From: Fidelibacterota bacterium
GTDB lineage: Bacteria > Bipolaricaulota > Bipolaricaulia > Bipolaricaulales > Bipolaricaulaceae
Assembly (NCBI GenBank): GCA_024277405.1
Contig: JAJRVI010000061.1
Coordinates: 1-11,692 of the forward strand
Length of the DNA: 11,692 nucleotides
Reading direction: 5' to 3'
The notes beneath the pieces are model-generated. The model was given only the letters and a program-made list of their open reading frames with translations, did no database searches and was not told where the DNA came from. A program made the position numbers and the translations under genes. Within the stretch, counting starts at the first letter, position 1; the number at the start of each line of letters is the position of its first letter. This document shows, one piece after another, positions 1-5,599 of this stretch.

Positions 1-514
1 CCAGGGCATAGCGGGCCTCGGCCCGGGGGGATTTGAGGAACTTCCTCCGCGCCGGGGTGTTGAAGAAGAGGTCCGCCACCTCGACGGTGGTCCCCGGGGC
101 CCGAGCCGCGGGGCGGTCCACCGATACCCGTCCGCCCTCGACGCGTAGCTCGTGGGCCGCGTCCCCGCCGCGGGGGCGGGAGAGGATCCTCACCTTGGCG
201 ACGGCACAGATCGCGGCCAGGGCCTCCCCCCGGAACCCAAGGGTGGAGATCGCCGCGAGGTCATTCTCGGTCCGGATCTTGCTCGTGGTGTGGCGCTCGA
301 CGGCGAGCCGGATCTCCTCGGGCGTCATCCCCTCACCGTCGTCGGCCACGGAGACGAACTCCACCCCCCCGCCGCGCAGCTCCACCTCCACCGCTCCCGC
401 CCCCGCGTCCAGGGAGTTCTCCACCAGCTCCTTCACCACTGAGGCCTGGCGCTCCACCACCTCCCCGGCGGCGATCCGGCGGATCACGTGCTCATCCAAA
501 CGCCTGATGCGCAT
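1..514 (-). CDS. mutL: DNA mismatch repair protein MutL, N-terminal part (cut by window edge)
   Basis: About 171 residues of the N-terminal GHKL ATPase domain are visible; the rest lies beyond base 1. MutL couples mismatch recognition by MutS to downstream nicking and excision in the cytoplasm. Motifs seen in order: IAAGEVVERQASVVKEL from residue 14, the ATP-binding helix with ENSLDAGA (catalytic Glu32, Mg-binding Asn33), DDGEGM (58-63), HTTSKI (75-80), GFRGEAL (93-99) and FFNTPARRKFLK near the edge. The usual ERPAS reads ERQAS here, a minor change. The ATG at 514 gives the normal MutL amino terminus (MRIRRLDEHVIRRIAAGE), but the only purine-rich stretch (GGGGAG) abuts the start codon with no spacing, so the start is inferred mostly from family alignment. 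The gene is divergent from the HTH gene at 606. Whether the C-terminal endonuclease domain is present cannot be seen. Confidence 0.96.
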   Translation of the reverse strand, partial: MRIRRLDEHVIRRIAAGEVVERQASVVKELVENSLDAGAGAVEVELRGGGVEFVSVADDGEGMTPEEIRLAVERHTTSKIRTENDLAAISTLGFRGEALAAICAVAKVRILSRPRGGDAAHELRVEGGRVSVDRPAARAPGTTVEVADLFFNTPARRKFLKSPRAEARYAL

Positions 515-605
515 CTCCCCGCGCGGGAAGCTTACCCCCGGCTGGCCCGGGGCGCCACGGAGGGGTACTTTTAGGGGAAACAGGAAAAAGCTTAAGGAGG
601 ACGCC

Positions 606-989
606 GTGTATACCGTGCGGGAGCTCGTGGGGATCTTGGGGTTGAAAACGGAAACGCAAGTGAGGAACCGGATCGAGGCCATCCGGGATCTCCTCTCCCC
701 CCACCTCCACCGGGGCCCGAACAACCGGATCCTCGTGGACGAACGGGGTGTGGAGCTCCTTCGGGCCCTACAGGCTCTATGCGAAAGAGGAAAAACCGTG
801 AAAGAAGCTGCTCAAGCTTTGCGTCGTGGTGCCGAAGGCAAGGGCGCTGAGGCCGTGCCGCCATCGGATCGGGGGGACACCGACCTCCTCCTGCGGCACC
901 TGGAGGAGGAGGTCCGCTTCCTGCGGCGCTTGGTCCTGGAGGGCCGCGGCGAGGGGCGTCCCTGGTGGGAGAGGTGGCGGGCGCTGTAA
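606..989 (+). CDS. Small MerR-like helix-turn-helix regulator with C-terminal coiled coil
   Basis: A 127-residue protein starting at GTG 606, chosen because AAGGAGG at 594-600 precedes it with ideal spacing; the open frame runs further upstream but there lies antisense to mutL. Residues 1-70 look like a MerR-type winged HTH: YTVRELVGILGLKTETQVRN gives the first helices, then RGPNNRILVDERGVELLRAL resembles the wing and following helix, and the ERGKTVKEAAQALRR segment matches the next MerR helix pair. Residues about 95-118 (DLLLRHLEEEVRFLRRLVLE) form an amphipathic heptad-like helix suited to dimerisation, and the protein ends in a basic, Trp-rich tail. No effector domain is visible. The stop is 11 bases before the HD gene, so the two are probably co-transcribed. 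The specific family and target are not recognised; a DNA-binding role is inferred from the fold-like pattern only. Confidence 0.8.
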   Translation: MYTVRELVGILGLKTETQVRNRIEAIRDLLSPHLHRGPNNRILVDERGVELLRALQALCERGKTVKEAAQALRRGAEGKGAEAVPPSDRGDTDLLLRHLEEEVRFLRRLVLEGRGEGRPWWERWRAL

Positions 990-1000
990 GCTTGGGCGCC

Positions 1001-1762
1001 ATGGCGCGGACACAGAAGACGTCGCGGTTCGAGGTGGTGCGGCGCCGGGTGGAAGGGTCGGCCCGGCTCAAGGCCCTCTGGACCTGTTCTAATATCGCGG
1101 CGATAAACCGCCTGCACATAAACGACCACGGCCCCGTTCACGTGAAGATCGTGATCCGGGTGGCGCTCAGGCTCCTCGAGCTCCTCCACGAGGCCGGGGT
1201 GCACCTGGGGGCCTATGACCACGGCCTCGAGTACGAGGACGCCAGGGTGATCGTGCTCCTGGCCGCGGCCCTCCACGATATCGGCCACGTGGTTCACCGT
1301 GAGGAACACGAATCCCACTCCCTCTCCCTGGCCCCCTTCCTGTTGGAAGAACTGCTCGAGGGGGTCTACGGGGAGCCCCAGAAGACCCAGGTCATGGCGG
1401 AGGTCATGCACGCGATCTACGCCCATAGGAAGGACGTGGAGCCCCTCACCGTGGAGGCGGGGATCATCAAGGTGGCCGATGCCCTGGATATGGAGAAGGG
1501 GCGTGCACGGATCCCGTTCAAAGTGGGGGTTCCCACGATCCATACCGTCTCCGCCCTGGCCATCGAGAAGGTGGAGATCCTGAAGGGGAAGGAGAAGCCG
1601 GTCCACATCCGCGTGCGGATGTCGAACTCCGCCGGGATCTTCCAGCTCGACTCCCTCTTCAAGGAGAAGCTCGCCCGCTCGGGGCTCAAGGAGTACGTGG
1701 AGGTCTCCGCGGAGATCGAGGGCGAGGAGAAGAAGATCATCGAGCGCTACTCCCTGGAATGA
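1001..1762 (+). CDS. HD-domain metal-dependent phosphohydrolase of an uncharacterised conserved family
   Basis: 253 residues from ATG 1001. The HD superfamily metal ligands are clear: NDHGPVHVK (His43, His47), LLAAALHDIGHVVHREEHES (His92-Asp93, His99, His103), IYAHR (His142) and KVADALDMEKGRAR (Asp160, Asp163). The C-terminal portion (about 170-253) carries HTVSALAIEKVEI and MSNSAGIFQLDSLFKEKL, which I recognise from a conserved family of HD proteins in archaea and deep-branching bacteria with no assigned substrate. The role is therefore hydrolysis of some phosphate ester or nucleotide, probably cytosolic; the substrate is unknown. No Shine-Dalgarno is visible before ATG 1001; TAAGCT at 987-992 could be a -10 box for a leaderless transcript, or translation may be coupled to the HTH gene ending at 989. 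A GTG at 965 in frame is an alternative start that would overlap the HTH gene. Confidence 0.9.
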   Translation: MARTQKTSRFEVVRRRVEGSARLKALWTCSNIAAINRLHINDHGPVHVKIVIRVALRLLELLHEAGVHLGAYDHGLEYEDARVIVLLAAALHDIGHVVHREEHESHSLSLAPFLLEELLEGVYGEPQKTQVMAEVMHAIYAHRKDVEPLTVEAGIIKVADALDMEKGRARIPFKVGVPTIHTVSALAIEKVEILKGKEKPVHIRVRMSNSAGIFQLDSLFKEKLARSGLKEYVEVSAEIEGEEKKIIERYSLE

Positions 1763-1791
1763 GAGGCCCTCCACCGGCCTCCTCCGTCCCC

Positions 1792-1838
1792 GGCCTATTT
1801 CCCCCATATCCCAGCGCCCGCGGAGGCGAAATACGGCC
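1792..1838. repeat. Imperfect inverted repeat GGCCTATTTC / GAAATACGGCC
   Basis: The arms are at 1792-1801 and 1828-1838 and pair over 10 positions with one bulged base, around a 26-base loop. A weaker outer pair (TGAGAGG at 1760-1766 and CCTCTCA at 1834-1840) partly overlaps the right arm. It lies 30 bases past the HD gene stop. It could be a transcript 3' hairpin, although it lacks a U-run, or a protein-binding or recombination site. Confidence 0.4.
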
Positions 1839-1970
1839 CTCTCAGCGGACCCCACTCTAGGCGACACAATTTAACCTCTGTAACCTGGACCGACGTTTTC
1901 CCGCTTTCTATGGCCATTTTTCCCGGCCCGGGGAGATCGAGGCCACGCCCCATGTGGTGACATAACACGC

Positions 1971-1982
1971 TTGTAGTTACAA
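1971..1982. repeat. Short inverted repeat TTGTA-GT-TACAA before the recombinase gene
   Basis: Perfect 5-base arms separated by 2 bases, ending 9 bases before the recombinase ATG. It overlaps the putative -10 box TACAAT (1978-1983), so it could be an autoregulatory operator or the core of a recombinase site. The short arms mean chance occurrence is not excluded. Confidence 0.35.
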
Positions 1983-1983
1983 T
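1978..1983 (+). promoter_or_regulatory. Possible -10 box (TACAAT) for a leaderless recombinase transcript
   Basis: TACAAT lies 8 bases before ATG 1992, so transcription would start at or next to the start codon. No Shine-Dalgarno is seen for that gene. The best -35 candidate, TGGTGA at 1955-1960 with 17-base spacing, is weak. TANNNT boxes at this distance from the start codon are known for leaderless genes in Deinococcus-Thermus; applying that here is inference. Confidence 0.35.
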
Positions 1984-1991
1984 AAGTCGCT

Positions 1992-2543
1992 ATGGAGAGG
2001 GTGGAGCCCATCCGTGACCCCCAAAAGGTGGCGGCGATAAAGGCGCGCTTGCGCAAGAGGGATCCGCGGTATTACGCATTCTTCGTCGTAGGGATAAACA
2101 CCGCGTTGCGCCCCGGGGATCTCCTCCGGATCAAGGGCGGGGACGTATATCGCCCGGACGGCCGTGTCCGTGACCACCTCTACATCCGGTCCCAAAAGAC
2201 CAACCGCGCCCACCGGATCCTCCTCAACGACTCCTGCCGGGAGGCGCTGGAGCTCCTCTGGGAGAGGGAGGGGCCGTTCGCGGAGAAGGAGCGGCTCTTC
2301 CCCTGGACGCGGCAACACGTCTGGCGGCTCATCAACCGCTGGTGCCGGGAGGTGGGCCTTACCGGAAGGTACGGGGGCCACACCCTGCGGAAGACCTGGG
2401 GGTACATGGCCCGGAAGTACCACGGGGTCCCCATCGAGCTCATCCAGGAAAAGCTCGGCCATACCACTCCCGCCGTTACCCGTCGCTATATCGGGATAAC
2501 CGATGACGAGATCGAGGACGTGGAGAACCGCGTGAACCTGTGA
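1992..2543 (+). CDS. Short tyrosine recombinase/integrase, catalytic domain only
   Basis: 183 residues from ATG 1992. All residues of the tyrosine recombinase active site are present: Arg40 (NTALRPGDLL), Lys69 (RSQKTNRAH), His130 and Arg133 (GGHTLRKTWG), His157 (LGHTTPAVT) and nucleophile Tyr166 (RRYIGI). It lacks the N-terminal SAM-like core-binding domain of XerC/D or phage integrases. I recognise the layout (start MERVEPIRD, end YIGITDDEIEDVENRVNL) as a known group of approximately 180-residue stand-alone recombinases, so it is probably intact rather than truncated. It would cut and rejoin DNA through a 3'-phosphotyrosine link; its site and partner are unknown. It stands alone between two noncoding spacers with no other phage or transposon genes visible. 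Confidence 0.92.
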   Translation: MERVEPIRDPQKVAAIKARLRKRDPRYYAFFVVGINTALRPGDLLRIKGGDVYRPDGRVRDHLYIRSQKTNRAHRILLNDSCREALELLWEREGPFAEKERLFPWTRQHVWRLINRWCREVGLTGRYGGHTLRKTWGYMARKYHGVPIELIQEKLGHTTPAVTRRYIGITDDEIEDVENRVNL

Positions 2544-2748
2544 ACGCCCCCCTTGCGACCCCGGGGTTCCCACGTTCATCGCCCGTTCCACCTAGGCCGG
2601 TGGTTCCATGCCACCTTAACGTTGTCAACTTTTATCATGTTTTTTGGGCTATGAGATAAAAGTCGACGGACGCGGGCGGTGCGGGCGCGGCGGTTGTGGT
2701 ACCATCATCGCCCGGGGCCCGGTGAGGAAGGAGGAATCGAGCGAGATA
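2544..2748. other. Noncoding spacer upstream of the antiporter operon
   Basis: 205 bases without a credible gene. A small hairpin, GGTGG (2599-2603) with CCACC (2611-2615) and a 7-base loop, is followed by TTAAC rather than a T-run, so it is at best a weak terminator for the recombinase. The AT-rich patch 2616-2660 stands out in this GC-rich window and is the likely promoter region for the mnh operon. The remaining part, 2661-2748, is GC-rich leader in which I see nothing definite. Confidence 0.45.
2616..2660 (+). promoter_or_regulatory. AT-rich patch, probable promoter region of the mnh operon
   Basis: The patch contains TTGTCA (2622-2627) inside GTTGTCAAC, then TATCAT (2633-2638) and TATGAG (2650-2655). 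No pair of these has standard 16-18 base spacing (TTGTCA to TATGAG is 22), so the exact boxes cannot be assigned. The call rests on position and base composition. Confidence 0.3.
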
Positions 2749-3264
2749 ATGGGGGAGAGGAAAGGGGCGTTGTGGGAACGGGCGCGGGACGGCCTCCCGG
2801 TGGCGCTCATCGGGGGCGGGGCGTTGTGGGGGATCTGGATCCTCCTGTGGCGTTCCACCGATCTCCCCGTCATCCTCTCCGGGCTGTGGTGTCCGTTCGC
2901 GCTCCTTGCCTTCTCGATATGGACGGGCCTCGGGACGGGGGTTCGGTGGACGGTGTGGACGCGGCCGGACCTGTGGGCCGCGTTCCTCGCCCTCTTCTTA
3001 TGGGGGGTGGCCCGGGGGGTGGTGCGGACCGCGGTCGCGGCCCTGCGCGGGACGTGCTCCCCCGGGATCATCGCCATCCCCCTGCGGGTGCGGAGCGACC
3101 TGGGAAAGCTCCTCCTCGTCCTCGCCATCACCGCCTCCCCGGGGACGATCGCCCTGCTCGCGGAGGGGGAGATCCTCTATGTCCACTGCCTCGAGCTCCC
3201 AGAACGCCCGGCGCTCCCGGGGATTGGGCCCCTCCAGCGGGTGTTGGTTAAGCTCACGGGATGA
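2749..3264 (+). CDS. mnhE: Na+/H+ antiporter subunit E (MnhE/MrpE, MbhA-like)
   Basis: 171 residues from ATG 2749. Small membrane subunit of multisubunit cation/proton antiporters. Two or three hydrophobic segments (about residues 15-35, 40-60 and 68-85) are followed by the family signature: SPGIIAIPLRVRSDLGKLLL, then ITASPGTIAL and YVHCLELP, matching the usual PGIV..PL..KSD....LA..ITLTPGT pattern. The frame stays open upstream to a TTG at 2644, but that stretch encodes charged, Gly/Arg-rich sequence unlike the family, so I place the start at ATG 2749. AAGGAGGA (2728-2735) sits about 13 bases upstream, which is long; GTG 2722 is an alternative. First gene of the operon; its stop overlaps the mnhF start as ATGA. 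Confidence 0.9.
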   Translation: MGERKGALWERARDGLPVALIGGGALWGIWILLWRSTDLPVILSGLWCPFALLAFSIWTGLGTGVRWTVWTRPDLWAAFLALFLWGVARGVVRTAVAALRGTCSPGIIAIPLRVRSDLGKLLLVLAITASPGTIALLAEGEILYVHCLELPERPALPGIGPLQRVLVKLTG

Positions 3265-3512
3265 ACGGGGTTTATCAGGGCCTCATCATCGCGACGGCAC
3301 TCTTCCCGTTGCTGCGCCTGTGGCGCGGGCCCCACTTCTGGGACAGGGTGGCCGGGGCGAGCGGCATCAACGTGCGCGTGGCCCTGGTGCTCGCGCTGGA
3401 GGGGGTGGCGGGGGGTAGGGCGGTGCTCCTGGACGTGGCGCTGGGGTACGCCCTCCTCGGGTTCCTGGGGGCCGTGCTCCTCGCGCGCTTCGGGGAGAGG
3501 GGGGAACGGTGA
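3261..3512 (+). CDS. mnhF: Na+/H+ antiporter subunit F (MnhF/MrpF, MbhB-like)
   Basis: 83 residues, ATG 3261 overlapping the mnhE stop by 4 bases (ATGA). Typical MrpF size (about 85-95) and layout: a first membrane helix (YQGLIIATALFPLLRLW), then RGPHFWDRVAGASGINV matching the conserved RGPT..DRVVA.D....N, a second helix, and DVALGYALLGFLGAVLLARF matching the conserved DVAL..ALLGFVGT...A+. One of the small subunits packed beside MrpG and the MrpA C-terminal unit. The Shine-Dalgarno is weak, which suggests translational coupling to mnhE. Confidence 0.93.
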   Translation: MNGVYQGLIIATALFPLLRLWRGPHFWDRVAGASGINVRVALVLALEGVAGGRAVLLDVALGYALLGFLGAVLLARFGERGER

Positions 3513-3802
3513 GCCCGGCGGCGGACGTGCTGGTGGGGCTCGGCATCGTCCTCCTCGGCGTCGGTGGGTTGGGGTTCCTCAGGTTCCGCGATCCCTATTC
3601 CCGGCTCCAGGCCGCAGGGGTCGGGGATCTGGGAGGGGCGTTCCTCGTAGTCGTGGGACTGGCCCTGCGGGCGTCCTGGGGCTGGGAGGTGGGGGTCCTG
3701 GGCCTCCTCGGCCTCCTCCTCCTCTTCACCGGACCGGTGGCCACGCACGCCATCGCCAAAGGGGCGTTTCTGCGGCGCCATACCCCCAGGGAGGACCGGT
3801 GA
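3509..3802 (+). CDS. mnhG: Na+/H+ antiporter subunit G (MnhG/MrpG, MbhC-like)
   Basis: 97 residues, GTG 3509 overlapping the mnhF stop as GTGA; a purine-rich run (GGGGAGAGGGGG) lies just upstream. Three membrane helices are visible. The family hallmark is present as GGLGFLRFRDPYSRLQAAGVGD (read in two pieces: GGLGFLRFRDPYSRL and QAAGVGD), corresponding to G.+RFPD.Y.RLHA...ad in MrpG, followed by a hydrophobic block and PVATHAIAKGAF matching the usual P...H...+AA. Length is normal. Encodes a structural membrane subunit; no catalytic residue is expected. Confidence 0.93.
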   Translation: MSPAADVLVGLGIVLLGVGGLGFLRFRDPYSRLQAAGVGDLGGAFLVVVGLALRASWGWEVGVLGLLGLLLLFTGPVATHAIAKGAFLRRHTPREDR

Positions 3803-4605
3803 CCACCGTTGCCCTGTCCCTGTTGGCCTTCGGCCTCGCCGTCCTCGCCCTGACCCGCCGGCGGTTGCTCTGGGGGATCGCGGTGCTCGGGGTCCAGTCC
3901 CTCGTCCTCGCCGGCCTGTATTTCTCCCTCGCCGCCCCGGACGTGGCCCTCACCGAGGCCGCCATCGGGTTCGGGCTCGTCACGTTCGTGTACCTCCTGG
4001 CCATCAGGCGCACGGGGAAGATCGTCGTGGCCGCCGTGGCCTGTCCCCCGCTCCTCTATCCCGAGGGCGATAGGGCCGCCGGCCTGGTGTGGGAGCTCCT
4101 GCGTCTCCTGGGCCACCGCACCCATCGCGAGCTCGAGCTCCGGTGGGTCGAGCGGGACGAGGTGGCGGGGCTGCTGGCGTCCAGCGAGGCGGACCTCGCC
4201 GCGGGGGACCTCCTCCCCTGCTCGGGGGAACGGTTCCCCAAGGTGGACGTCCTCCCCACCCGTATCCTGCTCGTGCGGGGGGATACCGGGCCGGTGGGCG
4301 CGATCCGGGGTTCCCGGGAGGCGGAGCTCCTCCCCCCGGGGGGGCGCACGTTCACCCGCCGCGAGGCCCTCCTCTCCGCCCTGGAGAAGGGGGAACTCGG
4401 GGGGGCGGTGGTGAACCTCCTCGAGCTCCGCGCCCTCTACCTCCGGGGAAAGCTGCGGGAAGCGGAGGTGGAGCCCCTGGAGGACGCGGCCTTCTCCGTC
4501 CTCTTTGCCCCCGACGAGGGCGAGCTCGCCCGGACCCTGGGGGAGATCGTGGACGAGCTCCGGCGCCGGGGGGATTGGGACGCGTTGGTGAGGAGGTACC
4601 TATGA
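3799..4605 (+). CDS. MbhD-type (DUF4040) antiporter subunit fused to a solute-binding-protein-like domain
   Basis: 268 residues from GTG 3799 (AGGGAGG at 3788-3794), overlapping mnhG as GTGA. Residues 1-72 are an MbhD/DUF4040 unit, equivalent to part of the MrpA C-terminus: three membrane helices with the signature SLAAPDVALTEAAIG (43-57). MbhD proteins usually end soon after. Here residues 74-268 continue as a soluble domain that follows the order of the SBP_bac_3 (PBP-like type 3) family: KIVVAAVACPPLLYPEGDRA (74-93), a helix, ASSEADLAAGD (126-136, like LxxGkvDliaag), CSGERFPKVDVLPTRILLVRGD (140-161, like ITpeRak.vdFs.Py..lvvr), an ALEKGELGGAVV segment (like aL.aGrvDAvv), and LGEIVDELRRRGDWDALVRRYL ending (like lae+...dG...i..kyl). 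Arg144 falls where amino-acid-binding proteins place the Arg that holds the ligand carboxylate. Ligand, sidedness and function are unknown; the SBP assignment is by eye. Basic residues after helices 1 (TRRR) and 3 (RRTGK) would put this domain in the cytoplasm by the positive-inside rule. Confidence 0.85.
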   Translation: MTTVALSLLAFGLAVLALTRRRLLWGIAVLGVQSLVLAGLYFSLAAPDVALTEAAIGFGLVTFVYLLAIRRTGKIVVAAVACPPLLYPEGDRAAGLVWELLRLLGHRTHRELELRWVERDEVAGLLASSEADLAAGDLLPCSGERFPKVDVLPTRILLVRGDTGPVGAIRGSREAELLPPGGRTFTRREALLSALEKGELGGAVVNLLELRALYLRGKLREAEVEPLEDAAFSVLFAPDEGELARTLGEIVDELRRRGDWDALVRRYL

Positions 4606-5240
4606 AAAAATGGCTCACGCTCGCGGTGCTCGTCGCCATCGCCGGGGTCCTGGCCTGCGGCCTCTCCGCCCTCCCACCGCGGGACGATGCTCCTCCGTGG
4701 CGGGGGCTGGCGATGGCCTACGGGGCTGGGAACGGCGTCGCGGCGGTGGTCCTGGGGGCGCGGCTCTACGACACCCTCCTGGAGGTGTTGGTGTTCGCCC
4801 TGGCCATGGTAGGGGTGAGGTACACCCTCAAGCCCCTGGGGCGCCATCGCGAGCCGGTGGTCCCCGAGAGGGGCGTGGTGCGGGAGATGGCGGACATCCT
4901 TCTCCCGGTGGTCGTGGTCTTCTCCCTGTACCTCGCGGCCTCGGGGCACCTGGGCCCGGGGGGAGGGTTCCCCGCAGGGGCCATCGCCGGCTCGGGGCTC
5001 CTCCTCCTCGCCATGGCCAAGGGGGTGGAGCGCCTGAGCCGCGAGCTCCACGAGGGCACCCTCGAGCTCCTGAAATACGGGGCCATCGCGGCCTTCCTCG
5101 TCCTCGGGATAGCGGGCTTTATCCTCGATCTGCGGGGAAGCGGGTTCCTCGTCCTCTTCAACCTCCTCATCGGGGTCGAGGTGACCATCGGGACATGGGT
5201 GGTGCTGCACTACTTCGCCGCGCACCGGGGGGAGATCTGA
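4602..5240 (+). CDS. mnhB: Fused MbhE-like + Na+/H+ antiporter subunit B (MnhB)
   Basis: 212 residues from ATG 4602, with AGGAGG at 4591-4596 and ATGA overlap with the preceding gene. Residues 1-83 match MbhE (the last part of MrpA-C): a first helix, an outer loop beginning ALPPRDDAPPW, then YDTLLEVLVFALAMVGV with the conserved Glu61. Residues about 88-210 are MnhB: ILLPVVVVFSLYLAASGH, then LGPGGGFPAGAIAGSGLLLL (the hallmark PGGGF.GG....), and GSGFLVLFNLLIGVEV near the end. In many genomes these are two genes (mbhE and mbhF, or mrpA-C and mrpB); here they are one continuous frame. Role: membrane subunits that link the proton-channel subunit to the small subunits. The stop overlaps the mnhC start by one base. 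Confidence 0.93.
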   Translation: MKKWLTLAVLVAIAGVLACGLSALPPRDDAPPWRGLAMAYGAGNGVAAVVLGARLYDTLLEVLVFALAMVGVRYTLKPLGRHREPVVPERGVVREMADILLPVVVVFSLYLAASGHLGPGGGFPAGAIAGSGLLLLAMAKGVERLSRELHEGTLELLKYGAIAAFLVLGIAGFILDLRGSGFLVLFNLLIGVEVTIGTWVVLHYFAAHRGEI

Positions 5241-5599
5241 TGGAGGGACTGACCGCGGCGGCATTGGGCATCGGGTTGGTCGTCCTGGGGTTCGGCGCCC
5301 TGGCCCTGCGGCGCCCCCTCCTCTGGAAGCTCCTGGGGCTGAACGTCGCCTCGGGCGGGGCCATCCTGTTTCTCGTCGCCCTTTCCCACCGTCCGGGGGC
5401 GAGGCCCCCCCTCGTGGGGTATCCCCCGGGCACGCCCAGCGCCGATCCGCTCCCCCAGGCCCTGGTCCTCACCGCCATCGTGATCCACTTCGCCACCCTC
5501 GCACTCTCGCTCGCCTACGCCGTTTCCCTCACCGAGCGGCTGCACACCCAGGAGACCGAGAGGATCGAGGAGGAGGCCGAGGAGGAGATGGCGCGATGA
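5240..5599 (+). CDS. mnhC: Na+/H+ antiporter subunit C (MnhC/MrpC, NuoK-like)
   Basis: 119 residues from ATG 5240, sharing one base with the mnhB stop (TGATG) and preceded by a GGGGGGAG run. NuoK-like three-helix membrane protein. Signature: LGLNVASGGAILFLVALSH in helix 2 and DPLPQALVLTAIVIHFATLA in helix 3, the near-invariant DPLPQALVLTAIVI motif of MrpC. The C-terminus is a short acidic tail (TERIEEEAEEEMAR). The start upstream of this point in the same frame is a shadow of mnhB and was not used. The last codons overlap mnhD as ATGA. Confidence 0.95.
   Translation: MEGLTAAALGIGLVVLGFGALALRRPLLWKLLGLNVASGGAILFLVALSHRPGARPPLVGYPPGTPSADPLPQALVLTAIVIHFATLALSLAYAVSLTERLHTQETERIEEEAEEEMAR

Larger units (their letters stand above)
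1763..1991. other. Noncoding spacer between HD gene and recombinase
   Basis: 229 bases with no credible gene. It is less GC-skewed than its surroundings in its second half. It contains an imperfect inverted repeat (1792-1838), a tandem TAACCT at 1872-1877 and 1881-1886 (9-base period), and an inverted repeat TTGTA-GT-TACAA at 1971-1982 just before the recombinase start. No T-run typical of an intrinsic terminator follows the HD stop. It could hold the recombinase promoter and possibly its DNA site. Confidence 0.5.

Noticed and set aside
33..605. Open frame in phase with the HTH gene extending about 190 codons upstream
   Set aside because: It runs antisense across conserved mutL sequence, is rich in Arg/Ser/Pro as GC-rich shadow frames are, and a clear AAGGAGG-GTG start sits at 606.
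812..1867. 351-codon open frame on the minus strand
   Set aside because: It lies opposite the HTH and HD genes, which have recognisable motifs and start signals; its translation is low-complexity His/Asp/Arg/Gly-rich and matches no family I know.
2599..2617. Hairpin GGTGG/CCACC as a terminator of the recombinase gene
   Set aside because: The stem is only 5 base pairs and is followed by TTAAC rather than a T-run; kept only as a remark in the spacer entry.
2644..2748. TTG start giving MnhE a 35-residue extension with two Cys
   Set aside because: The extension is charged and Gly/Arg-rich, unlike MrpE amino ends; it begins inside the AT-rich promoter-like patch and has no ribosome-binding site.
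4647..4658. Possible lipoprotein signal (VLAC) in the MbhE-MnhB protein
   Set aside because: The helix is the normal first MbhE membrane segment, the -2 residue Leu is unfavourable for a lipobox, and lipidation would cut off part of a multi-helix membrane subunit.
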